A DNA stretch of 64,000 nucleotides. It comes from Synechocystis sp. PCC 7509. GTDB lineage: Bacteria > Cyanobacteriota > Cyanobacteriia > Cyanobacteriales > Chroococcidiopsidaceae. Shown in pieces: positions 9,151 to 17,777 of this stretch (position 1 is the stretch's first letter; each line of letters opens with the position of its first letter). A program made the position numbers and the translations under genes. The notes below the pieces were generated by a model, which was given only the letters and a program-made list of their open reading frames with translations, was not told where the DNA came from and did not search any database. The stretch is taken from the NCBI RefSeq assembly GCF_000332075.2, contig NZ_ALVU02000001.1, forward strand, positions 1,693,193 through 1,757,192, given 5' to 3'.

Positions 9151-9864
9151 CTAAATTCCCGCGCCATCTAGAAAATTCTCAATTAACAGGTTGTCTTTTT
9201 GCTTCAACCTATGAGTATTTACCGCCGGAACTACACCTCTAGAAGCTTTAAGACGATTAACCTCAGCTTCTAGAGCTTGAATTTTGTCAAATAAGGCGCG
9301 AATTACCTCCGCTTCTGGATCTGGCAAACTGTCATCATTAACAAGCTTTCCTTCGCGGCGAACAATGCGTCCCGGAACACCTACAACAGTGCAATCGCTA
9401 GGAATATTTCTCAAAACTACCGAACCTGCGCCAAGACGAACGCGATCGCCAATTGAGATATTGCCTAAGACTTTAGCTCCTGCACCTAATACTACGTTTT
9501 GTCCTACGGTGGGGTGGCGCTTTCCCTGTTCTTTTCCCGTACCGCCTAATGTCACACCCTGATAGATGGTGCTGTAATCTCCCACAACGGCAGTTTCGCC
9601 AATTACAACCCCCATCCCATGATCTATAAACACCCCTTTACCAATTTTTGCCCCTGGATGAATCTCAATCCCCGTTACAAAACGGACTAAATAGGAGATA
9701 CCGCGAGGAATAAACGGTATTTGGTGGCAATAGAGCCAATGGGCTACTTGATGCCCAAAAAGTGCTTGGATTCCTGGATAGCAAACTAAAACTTCTAACC
9801 AGTGACGGGCGGCTGGATCTCGCTCAAAAATAATTTTAAAATCGGCACTTAAATTGTTTAGCAA
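9151..9864 (-). CDS. cysE: Serine O-acetyltransferase
   Basis: The 237-residue enzyme starts FKIIFERDPAARHWLEVL, followed by the helical N-domain and a left-handed beta helix of hexapeptide repeats. The latter contains IDHGMGVVIGETAVVGD and TLGGTGKEQGKRHPTVG, the serine acetyltransferase active-site region. It makes O-acetylserine from serine and acetyl-CoA, the carbon acceptor for sulfide in cysteine synthesis. The start is a TTG; no ATG lies upstream in frame. A coiled tail (IQALEAEVNRLKA) follows the catalytic domain. It is divergent from cysA across a spacer with the 39-bp element. Confidence 0.93.
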   Translation of the reverse strand: MLNNLSADFKIIFERDPAARHWLEVLVCYPGIQALFGHQVAHWLYCHQIPFIPRGISYLVRFVTGIEIHPGAKIGKGVFIDHGMGVVIGETAVVGDYSTIYQGVTLGGTGKEQGKRHPTVGQNVVLGAGAKVLGNISIGDRVRLGAGSVVLRNIPSDCTVVGVPGRIVRREGKLVNDDSLPDPEAEVIRALFDKIQALEAEVNRLKASRGVVPAVNTHRLKQKDNLLIENFLDGAGI

Positions 9865-9911
9865 TGTGAGCTTAGACCAATAAATTTGTGCGGTTGACAG
9901 GGAAAATAAAC

Positions 9912-10005
9912 AATCCCCACTAATCCGGTAGGAATACCGTAATTAATTATAATTAATGAGTATGTCACAGCCTGACTTTAAACACAAGTATTTAAAGTAC
10001 ATAAA
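9912..10005. promoter_or_regulatory. Conserved upstream element, copy 1 (cysE/cysA divergent spacer)
   Basis: Positions 9912-9950 are identical to 13981-14019 (39 of 39 bases), and similarity continues to about 10005 with small changes. The core contains CGGTAGGAATACCG, a perfect 5-base inverted repeat around GGAA, followed by TAATTAATTA. It lies between the divergent cysE and cysA genes and is a good candidate operator for a sulfur regulator, for example a Crp/CysR or Rrf2 type. The regulator is inferred only. Confidence 0.6.
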
Positions 10006-10196
10006 GTCGAGCGACAAACAGTAGTATTGAAAATGTGAGTACCAACAGCCTAGGAAAATTTCTCTATTTTTGTAGCCAAGGTACAAGTATTATTTGACTG
10101 ATGATAGTAAAATACGGTAAATCTATCGACAAACCGGAGTATGCACAAATCTCCTATAGAGTTGTCGATCGCAATCCACAATTACAGAGCAAATTT

Positions 10197-11252
10197 ATGA
10201 CTGGTATTTTGATTAAGAATATTTCCCGCTCGTTTGGCTCGTTTCAAGCCGTAGATGGTATCAACTTAGAAATCGCTTCTGGCTCTTTGGTAGCATTGCT
10301 TGGACCTTCGGGATCGGGAAAATCTACCTTACTACGGCTAATTGCGGGGTTAGAAACTCCAGATAGCGGCAAGATTGAGATTGATGGTAGAGATGTAACT
10401 TATAAAAGTGTGCGATCGCGCGGTATTGGCTTTGTGTTTCAGCACTACGCCTTGTTTAAGCACATGACTATTCGCCAAAATATTGCTTTTGGATTGGAGT
10501 TGCAAAAAGCTCCTAAAGCTAAAGTTAGAGCTAAAGTTGAAGAACTGTTAAACTTAGTACAACTCCAAGGATTGGGCGATCGCTATCCCTCGCAGTTGTC
10601 TGGTGGACAAAGGCAAAGGGTAGCTTTGGCTCGTACCTTAGCTGTAGAACCCCAAGTATTGCTATTAGACGAACCTTTTGGGGCGTTAGATGCCAAAGTG
10701 CGCAAAGAATTAAGAGCATCACTACGACAATTGCACGAAAAAGTTAACGCGCTATCTAATTCGGGAGGAGACCTCCCGAATCCGCGCGTCAATGTCACTA
10801 CTATTTTTGTTACCCACGATCAAGAAGAAGCGATGGAACTTGCCGATCGCATTGTGGTAATTAATAAAGGCAAAGTAGAACAAGTAGGTACACCCGCAGA
10901 AATCTATGACAACCCAGCCACCGCCTTTGTAATGAGTTTTGTGGGACCGGTAAATGTTCTTGCTAGTAACTCAGGAATTTTTCAGCGCCAAAGTTTTACT
11001 TCCTCATCTCAAGTCTTTCTGCGTCCCCACGATGTTTTGATCCAAACGGAGCCAGAAGAAACATCAAGTCCAGCTAAAATTAATCGTATTGTCCATTTAG
11101 GTTGGGAAGTTGAAGTTGAACTAAGCCTGAAAGATGGTCAAGAAATCATCTCCTACATCACCAGAGAAGACCTCGATCGCTTGCAACTGACTTCGGCGCA
11201 AAAAGTTTATATCAAACCTCGAAAAGCAAAGGCTTTTGCAAGTGTTGCTTGA
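10197..11252 (+). CDS. cysA: Sulfate/thiosulfate ABC transporter ATP-binding protein
   Basis: 351 residues with Walker [11 protein letters not shown]-loop [10 protein letters not shown], signature LSGGQRQR, Walker [15 protein letters not shown] and H-loop VTHDQEEAM. They are followed by the regulatory beta domain ([17 protein letters not shown]) typical of CysA. It powers sulfate import. The ATG at 10197 matches the usual CysA N-terminus ([16 protein letters not shown]); the frame is open to an ATG at 10101, but the extra 32 residues are not typical. An insert with a short GGGAGGACCTCCC-like palindrome lies near 10763, before the H-loop. The permeases cysT/cysW and a sulfate-binding protein are not in the window. 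Confidence 0.92.
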   Translation: MTGILIKNISRSFGSFQAVDGINLEIASGSLVALLGPSGSGKSTLLRLIAGLETPDSGKIEIDGRDVTYKSVRSRGIGFVFQHYALFKHMTIRQNIAFGLELQKAPKAKVRAKVEELLNLVQLQGLGDRYPSQLSGGQRQRVALARTLAVEPQVLLLDEPFGALDAKVRKELRASLRQLHEKVNALSNSGGDLPNPRVNVTTIFVTHDQEEAMELADRIVVINKGKVEQVGTPAEIYDNPATAFVMSFVGPVNVLASNSGIFQRQSFTSSSQVFLRPHDVLIQTEPEETSSPAKINRIVHLGWEVEVELSLKDGQEIISYITREDLDRLQLTSAQKVYIKPRKAKAFASVA

Positions 11253-11273
11253 AATAGTATTAACCGCAATGTG

Positions 11274-11366
11274 ATGTTTTTAGAAGGTTCTGTATTAGTG
11301 ATTGCTGGAGCTTTTGGCGCTCAAGTAGGTACTCGTTTGCGGCGAAAACTATCCCCGCCTGCTTAG
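11274..11366 (+). pseudogene. Possible remnant of a TauE/SafE (TSUP) membrane transporter
   Basis: Directly after cysA a 30-codon frame reads VLVIAGAFGAQVGTRLRRKL and stops at 11366. The pattern G-x-x-G-A-Q-x-G-T/A-R-L followed by basic residues is typical of the end of a transmembrane half in TSUP sulfite/anion exporters. No other part of such a protein is present. It may be the tail of a deleted gene, which would fit the sulfur context, or chance. Confidence 0.35.
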
Positions 11367-11765
11367 TTATTCAGGCACAAGTAGACTTGTAGAATTTAAA
11401 GGAACGGTGAAGACAAAGTAAATTACTCCTGTCCCTAATAAGATAACTGCAATACTAAATAACACTACCCAGCGATCGCCTGGTTTATAAATGTCTTCAT
11501 CAATGGCATAGCGGATTGCGAAGTAGTGCCAAGTTGATAGAACAACTGTAACTAAGCCGACACTCGAAAAAGTTAAACCCAATTTCCAGCCATTACCCGG
11601 ATAGGGTAACGATGGTACTTGAAAGTGACGCAAACGCACAATTACAACTCCAAAACCCATCAGGGCGATCGCTGTTCGCATCCACGCCAAATAGGTGCGC
11701 TCGTTTGCCAGATGATCCCGTACTCTTGATAAATGATCCCGTGCTTTTGTCTGTGTATTGCTCAA
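11367..11765 (-). CDS. DUF202 (YidH-like) membrane protein
   Basis: The 132-residue protein has the DUF202 signature DHLANERTYLAWMRTAIALMGFG and three hydrophobic segments (about 30-48, 65-83, 101-120). The N-terminus is cytoplasmic. The role of DUF202 proteins is not established; they are small inner-membrane proteins. The stop codon directly follows the remnant after cysA, so the two are convergent. No operon partner is seen. Confidence 0.85.
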   Translation of the reverse strand: MSNTQTKARDHLSRVRDHLANERTYLAWMRTAIALMGFGVVIVRLRHFQVPSLPYPGNGWKLGLTFSSVGLVTVVLSTWHYFAIRYAIDEDIYKPGDRWVVLFSIAVILLGTGVIYFVFTVPLNSTSLLVPE

Positions 11766-11862
11766 TTTTCACCGTCTACTTTTTAGGGCAGTTGCCAAGG
11801 CTTTATTTAAAATACTATATTCCGATAGATAAACTGTAGTTTCAATATCCTAGGAGAATAGA

Positions 11863-12660
11863 TTGAAAAAACTTAGCCTAGTTTCTTATCTAGCCCCCAA
11901 TATGTTTTGGTTTTACGAAGGCGTTGGGGCATACTTAAGCCGGGTGTTAGAGGTAGAAGTAAATATTATCCAAAGCCCAGACGAGGCGCTAAAAGACCGA
12001 TTATTACGAGAAGATCGTTTAGATATTGCCTTTATCTGCGGTTTGCCTTTTATTCGCCACTATCAAGTTGCACCCAACCAACTAGAGGCAATAGTTGCGC
12101 CAGTTATGCAAGCCAAACGCTATCAAAATCGTCCGGTTTACTTCTCAGATATTATTGTTGCAGCGGGTAGCAGCTTGCGAAACTTAGAAGATTTAACGCT
12201 TAAAACTTGGTGTTATAACGATTTAGGCTCAAATAGCGGCTACTACTTACTGCTACATCGGTTAATTGAAGCGGGAAAAACAAATAGTTTTTTGGGTAAA
12301 GCGATACAATCGGGTTCTCATCAAAACTCTATTCGATTGGTAGCTGAGGGTACAGTAGATTACGCGGCAATTGATAGCACTGTTTTAGAGCAAGAATTGC
12401 GTAACTTTCCTACCATACCTTTGCGGATCGTTGAATCTATTGGATCGAACCCAATACCTCCCATAGTTGCATCACAGCATTTAGGAGCGACATTAATTGA
12501 GTCTGTACAACAAGCATTATTAAATCCCGACTTGCAGTTGCAAAGTCTGATGGACAAAGCGCAGATTCAAAACTATGTTGCTGTTGAGTCTGAAGATTAT
12601 AGAGCGATCGCAAATATCTACGATACAGTAACTAAATCTGGTTTAACTAGCTTGAAGTAA
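11863..12660 (+). CDS. PhnD/SsuA-like substrate-binding protein without signal peptide
   Basis: 265 residues from a TTG at 11863, with CTAGGAGAATAGA as ribosome-binding region. The fold is that of phosphonate/phosphate-type periplasmic binding proteins (PF12974-like): SLVSYLAPNMFWFYEG, LLREDRLDIAFICGLPFIRHY, LEDLTLKTWCYNDLGSNSGYY and EGTVDYAAIDSTVLEQEL. No signal peptide or lipobox is present, and the first strand begins at residue 3, so the product looks cytoplasmic unless the start is wrong. A soluble ligand sensor or an enzyme of this fold is possible. No transporter genes adjoin it. It overlaps the next gene tail to tail by 18 bases. Confidence 0.75.
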   Translation: MKKLSLVSYLAPNMFWFYEGVGAYLSRVLEVEVNIIQSPDEALKDRLLREDRLDIAFICGLPFIRHYQVAPNQLEAIVAPVMQAKRYQNRPVYFSDIIVAAGSSLRNLEDLTLKTWCYNDLGSNSGYYLLLHRLIEAGKTNSFLGKAIQSGSHQNSIRLVAEGTVDYAAIDSTVLEQELRNFPTIPLRIVESIGSNPIPPIVASQHLGATLIESVQQALLNPDLQLQSLMDKAQIQNYVAVESEDYRAIANIYDTVTKSGLTSLK

Positions 12661-13953
12661 ACCGATATTAGTCAACGGCATAGAGGCAACAAAGCGCCTT
12701 TTGGCAACGCGCTTTTCTAATAATTGTAGTGCTTGATGATTTTGTTCGTTCCGCAGCCACGCATCAAGATAAACTTGCTCGAATAAATCCCGTTGAGCGT
12801 GACTACCACCAATTTCATGCAACCGTGACAGAATTGGACTAAGCAAGGTGATCGCTTTTCCCCAATCTCCTGTGGCGTGAGCTTTCATTCCTAAAGAAGC
12901 GGGTAATGCTACCTCTATCCAGGTTTTTCGATGCGGTAATTTTCTAATATAAGCCTGCATACTAAAGAGCATTTCGTTTACTAACTCAACTTTTCCGGCT
13001 CTTGCCAAGGCGTACACATAATGTAAGTCTTGAAATGGTAAAGTGTGTTCGTGGATTCTTGCTGTTAGGTACGGTGTAAGTTGTTCCCAGCGATCGCCTA
13101 CATCTACTCCTCTCAACTCCAAACGTAATAATAGCGAAATTGCCCCTACTTGATCTTTAGAAGATTCGTGCCAAGCTTTGCCCCAAATATGGCGATCGTA
13201 TAACTCTAAAACTCTTTTAGTATCGCCTTTTTCTAAGTAATACAAAGCAATATGCCACCAATTATGGGTATATAACATTGAGTTGCAATTTTCCCAAGTA
13301 TCGGTAAAGCTAGACATCCAAGCAATACCTTCATCGATTCGCCCAAGGCTTTCCATTACATGAGCTACAGCGTGTTGCGCCCAAGGATCGTAACGGTTTA
13401 TTTCTAAAGCTTGTCGCCCTATTGCTTCCGCTTCCTCTAATTTGTGGCATTGCTCCAAACCAAAAGCAACCATCCCTTGCAGATAATGATTATTTGGGGA
13501 TGCGGGTAAAACTTTTTGAGCAATATTCAATAGCCCTTCTTTATTTCCCTGGTAAAAATAGTGATATTGACCTCTTTGTACAGATATTAGATCGCGCGGA
13601 AACTTCTGGGCTATTTCTTCGTGATAGGAGATCGCACTTTTTATTGTACCTGTTGCCCAAGCATCTATAGCGCAGATATATAATTGCTCTCGCTCGGTGG
13701 CTGTTGCTGCATATTTTTTAGCTGCTTGAAGGTAGGGAGCAGCTTGTAAACGAGCTTCAGCGCTTTCTAAAGACAGATAATGGGCTGCGGCATGAGCATA
13801 GGCATAAGCACACTTTGGATCTAGTGCGATCGCCCTCAAAATCGTTTCTGCGTTGTTACCGTAGCTCAATGATTGCCTAGTAAAATCATCAATAAAGGCG
13901 ATCGCCCTAGGCGAATTAGTTGTAACTTCACATCCTTGAGAGTCTTTTAGCAT
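12643..13953 (-). CDS. Tetratricopeptide repeat protein, TTC38-like
   Basis: A 436-residue all-helical protein. YDPWAQHAVAHVMESLGRIDEGIAWM followed by NWWHIALYYLEKGDTKRVLELYD is the characteristic core of the TTC38 family, present in bacteria and animals with unknown biochemical role. Histidines and tryptophans in these repeats are strongly kept. There is no signal peptide, so it is cytoplasmic. The ATG at 13953 lies 27 bases from copy 2 of the conserved upstream element (13981), so it may share regulation with cysE/cysA. It overlaps the PhnD-like gene by 18 bases tail to tail. Confidence 0.8.
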   Translation of the reverse strand: MLKDSQGCEVTTNSPRAIAFIDDFTRQSLSYGNNAETILRAIALDPKCAYAYAHAAAHYLSLESAEARLQAAPYLQAAKKYAATATEREQLYICAIDAWATGTIKSAISYHEEIAQKFPRDLISVQRGQYHYFYQGNKEGLLNIAQKVLPASPNNHYLQGMVAFGLEQCHKLEEAEAIGRQALEINRYDPWAQHAVAHVMESLGRIDEGIAWMSSFTDTWENCNSMLYTHNWWHIALYYLEKGDTKRVLELYDRHIWGKAWHESSKDQVGAISLLLRLELRGVDVGDRWEQLTPYLTARIHEHTLPFQDLHYVYALARAGKVELVNEMLFSMQAYIRKLPHRKTWIEVALPASLGMKAHATGDWGKAITLLSPILSRLHEIGGSHAQRDLFEQVYLDAWLRNEQNHQALQLLEKRVAKRRFVASMPLTNIGLLQAS

Positions 13954-13980
13954 TTGGTCTTTTTACTCAAGCAAAACTTT

Positions 13981-14070
13981 AATCCCCACTAATCCGGTAG
14001 GAATACCGTAATTAATTATTTATGAGTATGCCACAGCCAAATTACAAGCACAAGAGTTGAAGTACACAAA
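13981..14070. promoter_or_regulatory. Conserved upstream element, copy 2 (divergent spacer 13954-14138)
   Basis: The first 39 bases are identical to 9912-9950, and the following ~50 bases align with few differences (ATGAGTATGCCACAGCC here, ATGAGTATGTCACAGCC there). It separates the TPR gene (minus) from the secreted protein and amino-acid ABC genes (plus). Two copies 4 kb apart in divergent spacers argue for a shared operator rather than a random interspersed repeat. Confidence 0.6.
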
Positions 14071-14138
14071 TTAGGTGTATGGAAGCAGCTAGGAAGAATT
14101 TATAGGGCAATTTTTCCCAAAATGTTAACCTTTGAAGT

Positions 14139-14642
14139 ATGAAATATATACCTTCAATAATTATCGGCTTTTCTATTTTGTTGTTGACCCCCACCGCCTA
14201 CGCCAGCAGTTGCCTTAAAAGCGATCGCTCTTTTGTACAGTTAGCTAAACAATCGCAATTAGCCGTTAGGGGAAAAGTTATTAAGTACCAATGGTCTAAA
14301 GACGACCAAGAACAAAAGGGAAGACCAAGAGCGATGATTGTGGAAGTTAAAGAGGTGTTTAAAGGAGTAACAAAATTAACGAAGGTTACAGTATGGGGAG
14401 ATAATGGGATGCAGACTCGACCCTACGTTACTCAGTTTCCGATTGGGACAGAGTGGGTACTAGCGCTGTCAAAAGATTATTGGACTCAAAAAGGAGAGTT
14501 AGCAATCTCAGTATGTGGAGAATATTGGTTACAAGTAAAAGGTAATAATGTGGTAGGAAAAGTGACCGATGGGAGAATTAAAGCCAAACCGCAAGTTATT
14601 AGCCTTCCCAATCTCCGTAAGCTTCTAAAGGCTGCACCCTAA
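14139..14642 (+). CDS. Secreted small protein of unknown function, possible NTR/TIMP-like fold
   Basis: 167 residues. Residues 1-22 form a Sec signal peptide (hydrophobic IIIGFSILLL, cleavage after AYA). The mature part starts SSCLKSD, then VQLAKQSQLAVRGKVIKYQW, a strand with MIVEVKEVFKG, and WVLALSK, and has a second cysteine in SVCGEYWL. The pattern of an N-terminal cysteine after cleavage, alternating strands and a late cysteine recalls netrin/TIMP-like beta barrels, but the similarity is weak. It lies 22 bases before the amino-acid ABC genes and follows the conserved element. The function is not known. Confidence 0.7.
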   Translation: MKYIPSIIIGFSILLLTPTAYASSCLKSDRSFVQLAKQSQLAVRGKVIKYQWSKDDQEQKGRPRAMIVEVKEVFKGVTKLTKVTVWGDNGMQTRPYVTQFPIGTEWVLALSKDYWTQKGELAISVCGEYWLQVKGNNVVGKVTDGRIKAKPQVISLPNLRKLLKAAP

Positions 14643-14664
14643 CAGAAGACACTTACTAAAAAAT

Positions 14665-15579
14665 ATGAATGATTTTATTGCCACCTACGGAAACTTGATT
14701 GTCTCGATGGTGTTAGGGGCGTTACTGGGGTTATCTTTATATTTACCTTTGATGGCTGGGCAATTATCTTTAGCAAGTCCCGGCTTTTATGCCTGTGGTG
14801 GTTATATTGCAGCAATTTTGTCTACGGGAATATTTAAGGTGGATGCGCCTTTGTTTCCACTTCCCTTGTTGCTATTAGAAATGTTAATTGCTGGGATAGT
14901 ATGCGGAATTTTAGGCGTACTTGTAGGTATACCAGCATTAAGGCTAAGGGGAATTTATTTAGCGATCGCAACTATAGCTTTTGTAGAAGTTTTACGGGTA
15001 ATCTCGCTCAATTTAGACATTACGGGCGGCGCGGTGGGGATTTTTGGCATTCCTCAACCTTTCGACAGTGCGATCGCCTATTTGTGGGTAGCAATTCCTT
15101 TACTATTGCTGAGTATGCTTTTACTGTACCGTTTAGAAAAAATCAAAGTCGGACGAGCTTTTGCAGCGATTCGAGATGATGAATTAGCCGCCGATGCCAT
15201 GGGTATTAATCCCACTTACTACAAAGTATTGGCTTTTACCTTGGGGGCAATATTAGCCGGGATGGTGGGAGCGATTAGCGCCCACTTTTTGAACACCTGG
15301 AACGCTCGGCAAGGTACGTTTGATGCCAGTATTATTTATTTAACCTTTGTATTAATTGGTGGCTCTAGAAGCTTTGTGGGTACGGTTTTAGGGGGTATGG
15401 TATTTACAGCATTACCAGAGGTATTACGAGCAATTGCGGATACTGAGGGTTTACCTAATGCGATCGCTCAATTTCTGCGCGATGGGCGGTTAATTATCTT
15501 TGGATTACTAATTGTTTTGGGGACGATATTTTTTCCCCAAGGGCTAGTAACTCCAGAATTATTCAAAAGGCGGCGGTAA
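14665..15579 (+). CDS. livM: Branched-chain/neutral amino-acid ABC transporter permease (LivM type)
   Basis: 304 residues with about eight to nine membrane helices and the LivM signatures GIPALRLRGIYLAIATIAFVEV, GRAFAAIRDDELAADAMGI and FVLIGGSRSFVGTVLGG. It is one of the two permeases of an amino-acid importer (the Nat/N-I type in cyanobacteria). The stop overlaps the ATG of the next gene by one base (TAATG). No LivH partner or binding protein is in the window; in cyanobacteria these are often encoded elsewhere. Confidence 0.9.
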   Translation: MNDFIATYGNLIVSMVLGALLGLSLYLPLMAGQLSLASPGFYACGGYIAAILSTGIFKVDAPLFPLPLLLLEMLIAGIVCGILGVLVGIPALRLRGIYLAIATIAFVEVLRVISLNLDITGGAVGIFGIPQPFDSAIAYLWVAIPLLLLSMLLLYRLEKIKVGRAFAAIRDDELAADAMGINPTYYKVLAFTLGAILAGMVGAISAHFLNTWNARQGTFDASIIYLTFVLIGGSRSFVGTVLGGMVFTALPEVLRAIADTEGLPNAIAQFLRDGRLIIFGLLIVLGTIFFPQGLVTPELFKRRR

Positions 15580-16355
15580 TGACGGATTTTGAGCCTATCT
15601 TGGCAGTATCAGGTTTAACTCGTAGTTTTGGCGGCTTGGTTGCGGTTAACGACGTTTCGTTTACAGTTAATCACAATGAAATTTTTGGGCTAATTGGCCC
15701 CAATGGTGCGGGAAAAACTACCTTATTTAATTTGATTAGCGGTTTAATCCCACCTTCGAGCGGACAATTATTGTATCAAGGGGAATCGATTACTAAACTT
15801 CGTCCTCATAAAATCGCCAAACTAGGAATTGCGAGAACTTTTCAAAATATCCGCTTATTTGGTACGCTTTCGGCGTTAGAAAATATTGTTGTTGCTAGAC
15901 ACATTCATACTAAAAGCAACGTTTTTAATGGGGTTTTGAACTTACCATCGGCAGCTAGGGAAGAGAACTTAGCCCTAGCAAAAGGTAAAGAATTGCTAAA
16001 CTTAGTTGGACTTGGCGATCGCGCCACAGAAATTGCCTGTAACTTTTCCTATGGCGATCAACGTCGATTAGAAATTGCCCGCGCTTTAGCTCTTAACCCT
16101 AAAATACTACTTCTAGACGAACCTGCCGCCGGGATGAATACGAACGAAAAACAAAGTTTAAGTTTATTTATTCGCCAAATTAGCCAGCAATTTAATTTAA
16201 CGGTAGTTTTAATCGAACATCATGTTCCCTTAGTTATGGGATTGTGCGATCGCATTGCCGTTTTAAATTTTGGTAAATTAATTGCTTTAGACAACCCGTG
16301 CGTAGTAAGAACCGATCCCGTTGTTATTGAAGCTTACCTAGGGGCGGAAGGATGA
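15579..16355 (+). CDS. livG: Branched-chain/neutral amino-acid ABC transporter ATP-binding protein (LivG type)
   Basis: The 258-residue ATPase has Walker [11 protein letters not shown]-loop [19 protein letters not shown] (LivG-specific), a [12 protein letters not shown] signature region, Walker [13 protein letters not shown] and H-loop EHH. The C-terminal VIEAYLG is typical. The signature reads FSYGDQRR instead of LSYGxQRR, a normal LivG variation. It starts within the stop of livM and overlaps livF by 4 bases, so the three are one operon. Confidence 0.92.
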   Translation: MTDFEPILAVSGLTRSFGGLVAVNDVSFTVNHNEIFGLIGPNGAGKTTLFNLISGLIPPSSGQLLYQGESITKLRPHKIAKLGIARTFQNIRLFGTLSALENIVVARHIHTKSNVFNGVLNLPSAAREENLALAKGKELLNLVGLGDRATEIACNFSYGDQRRLEIARALALNPKILLLDEPAAGMNTNEKQSLSLFIRQISQQFNLTVVLIEHHVPLVMGLCDRIAVLNFGKLIALDNPCVVRTDPVVIEAYLGAEG

Positions 16356-17065
16356 ATTTACAACAAATCCTAGAAATTAAAAGTTTGTGCGTCAATTATG
16401 GCGGTATTCAAGCATTGCAAAATATTGATTTAGTAATCAATCAAGGGGAAGTAGTAACTTTAATTGGTGCAAATGGTGCAGGCAAAAGTACAACTTTAAA
16501 AGCTATTTCTCGATTGATTAATTGTCGAAGCGGGCATATTTATTACCACGGACGAGATATTAACCGCTATCCGGCTTACAAAATAGTACAATTAGGAATT
16601 GCTCATTCTCCCGAAGGACGAAAAATATTAAGCAGACAAACGGTACTCGATAACTTGGAATTAGGCGCTTATATTCGTTCCGATCGAGGAATTAAAGCAG
16701 ATATTGAGCGGCAATTTAATATTTTCCCCCGGTTAGCAGAACGCCGCTATCAGTTAGCAGGAACTTTGAGCGGTGGAGAACAACAGATGTTGGCAATGTC
16801 TCGCGCGTTGATGAGTAAACCGCAGCTATTACTATTAGACGAGCCAAGTTTGGGGCTTGCACCTGCTATAGTTCGAGATATTTTTGCAATTATCCAAAAT
16901 CTCCGGGAAACGGGGATAACTATACTTTTAGTCGAACAGAATGCTAACTTAGCTCTGCAAATTGCCGATCGCGGTTACGTATTAGAAGCAGGTTGTATTA
17001 CCTTAAGCGGAAAAGCCGCAGATTTACTTAATGATGAGCGCGTCAAAAAAGCTTATCTCGGCTAG
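16352..17065 (+). CDS. livF: Branched-chain/neutral amino-acid ABC transporter ATP-binding protein (LivF type)
   Basis: The 237-residue ATPase has Walker A GANGAGKST, a LivF-type IAHSPEGRKILSRQTVLDNLELGAY loop, signature LSGGEQQM, Walker B LLLLDEPSLGLAP and an H-loop glutamine/asparagine (VEQNANLAL). The end, KKAYLG, is typical. It pairs with LivG to drive import of amino acids. It is the last gene of the operon; the next gene is convergent after 22 bases. Confidence 0.92.
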   Translation: MNLQQILEIKSLCVNYGGIQALQNIDLVINQGEVVTLIGANGAGKSTTLKAISRLINCRSGHIYYHGRDINRYPAYKIVQLGIAHSPEGRKILSRQTVLDNLELGAYIRSDRGIKADIERQFNIFPRLAERRYQLAGTLSGGEQQMLAMSRALMSKPQLLLLDEPSLGLAPAIVRDIFAIIQNLRETGITILLVEQNANLALQIADRGYVLEAGCITLSGKAADLLNDERVKKAYLG

Positions 17066-17087
17066 TGTTAATCTTCCCTAGCAATAC

Positions 17088-17741
17088 CTAGCCGCAAGTG
17101 TTGAGTAGTTGTGCTAAGTGGGGTGGTATCGGGTGTTGATGCACAAGCTGACCGCTAGAGAGGTATTCAAGCTCCTCTAAGGTGGATGTGCGCCCTAGAA
17201 TTTCATTGCGATGAGGATGACGACCAAATTTTTTGATTATTTGTTGATGTCTGCGTGCTTGGGCGGCGGAAAACTCTAGTAACGGGCGCTCCTCTAGTGA
17301 CGAATCTTGAGCAAGTTGAGCAGCAAGATTGACTACCAAATCTAGGTTTTCCATTTCCTCGCTATGCCCCAAAGGTAGGATAAAAAAGGTTTTCTCCCAA
17401 GGAGTTTTGAGCGCCTCATAGTGACCAAGAGCGATGCCTTCGAGAGTTAGGGCGCAAGCCTTGGAGTCTTGGGCAAAGGCTTGATTTGTTCCCCGATAGA
17501 GTGATCGCCCAAACTGATCGAGAATAATAATTAGCGCTAGTCGTGACTGTGGCTGCAATGACCAATCATCAAGTTCACCCTGAACAGCCCGTTTTGATAA
17601 AGGTGCAAAATGCTCGACGATCTCTGCATCCGCACCAGAGCGAAACCACCATTGCCACTGACGTATCATCGCCGTGCGATCGCTCTTTGGTAAAATCGGA
17701 AACCAAAATCGCAGAATATCAAGATATAGTTGTGTTTTCAT
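17088..17741 (-). CDS. DUF924 family protein
   Basis: 217 residues with the DUF924 landmarks: ILRFWFP at the N-terminus, QPQSRLALIIILDQFGRSLYRGTNQAFAQDSKA in the middle and FFILPLGHSEEMENLDLVV. The family is all-helical, resembles TPR-like proteins, and has no agreed function. There is no signal peptide. It faces livF and is followed by a VOC-like gene on the same strand with 36 bases between. Confidence 0.85.
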   Translation of the reverse strand: MKTQLYLDILRFWFPILPKSDRTAMIRQWQWWFRSGADAEIVEHFAPLSKRAVQGELDDWSLQPQSRLALIIILDQFGRSLYRGTNQAFAQDSKACALTLEGIALGHYEALKTPWEKTFFILPLGHSEEMENLDLVVNLAAQLAQDSSLEERPLLEFSAAQARRHQQIIKKFGRHPHRNEILGRTSTLEELEYLSSGQLVHQHPIPPHLAQLLNTCG

Positions 17742-17777
17742 AAATTTAGTTTTTGCTCTTTAGTTCTAGAAGTTTTT

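Noticed and set aside
9284-9562. 92-codon frame opposite cysE
   Set aside because: It is fully antisense to a conserved enzyme and shows no protein-like pattern.
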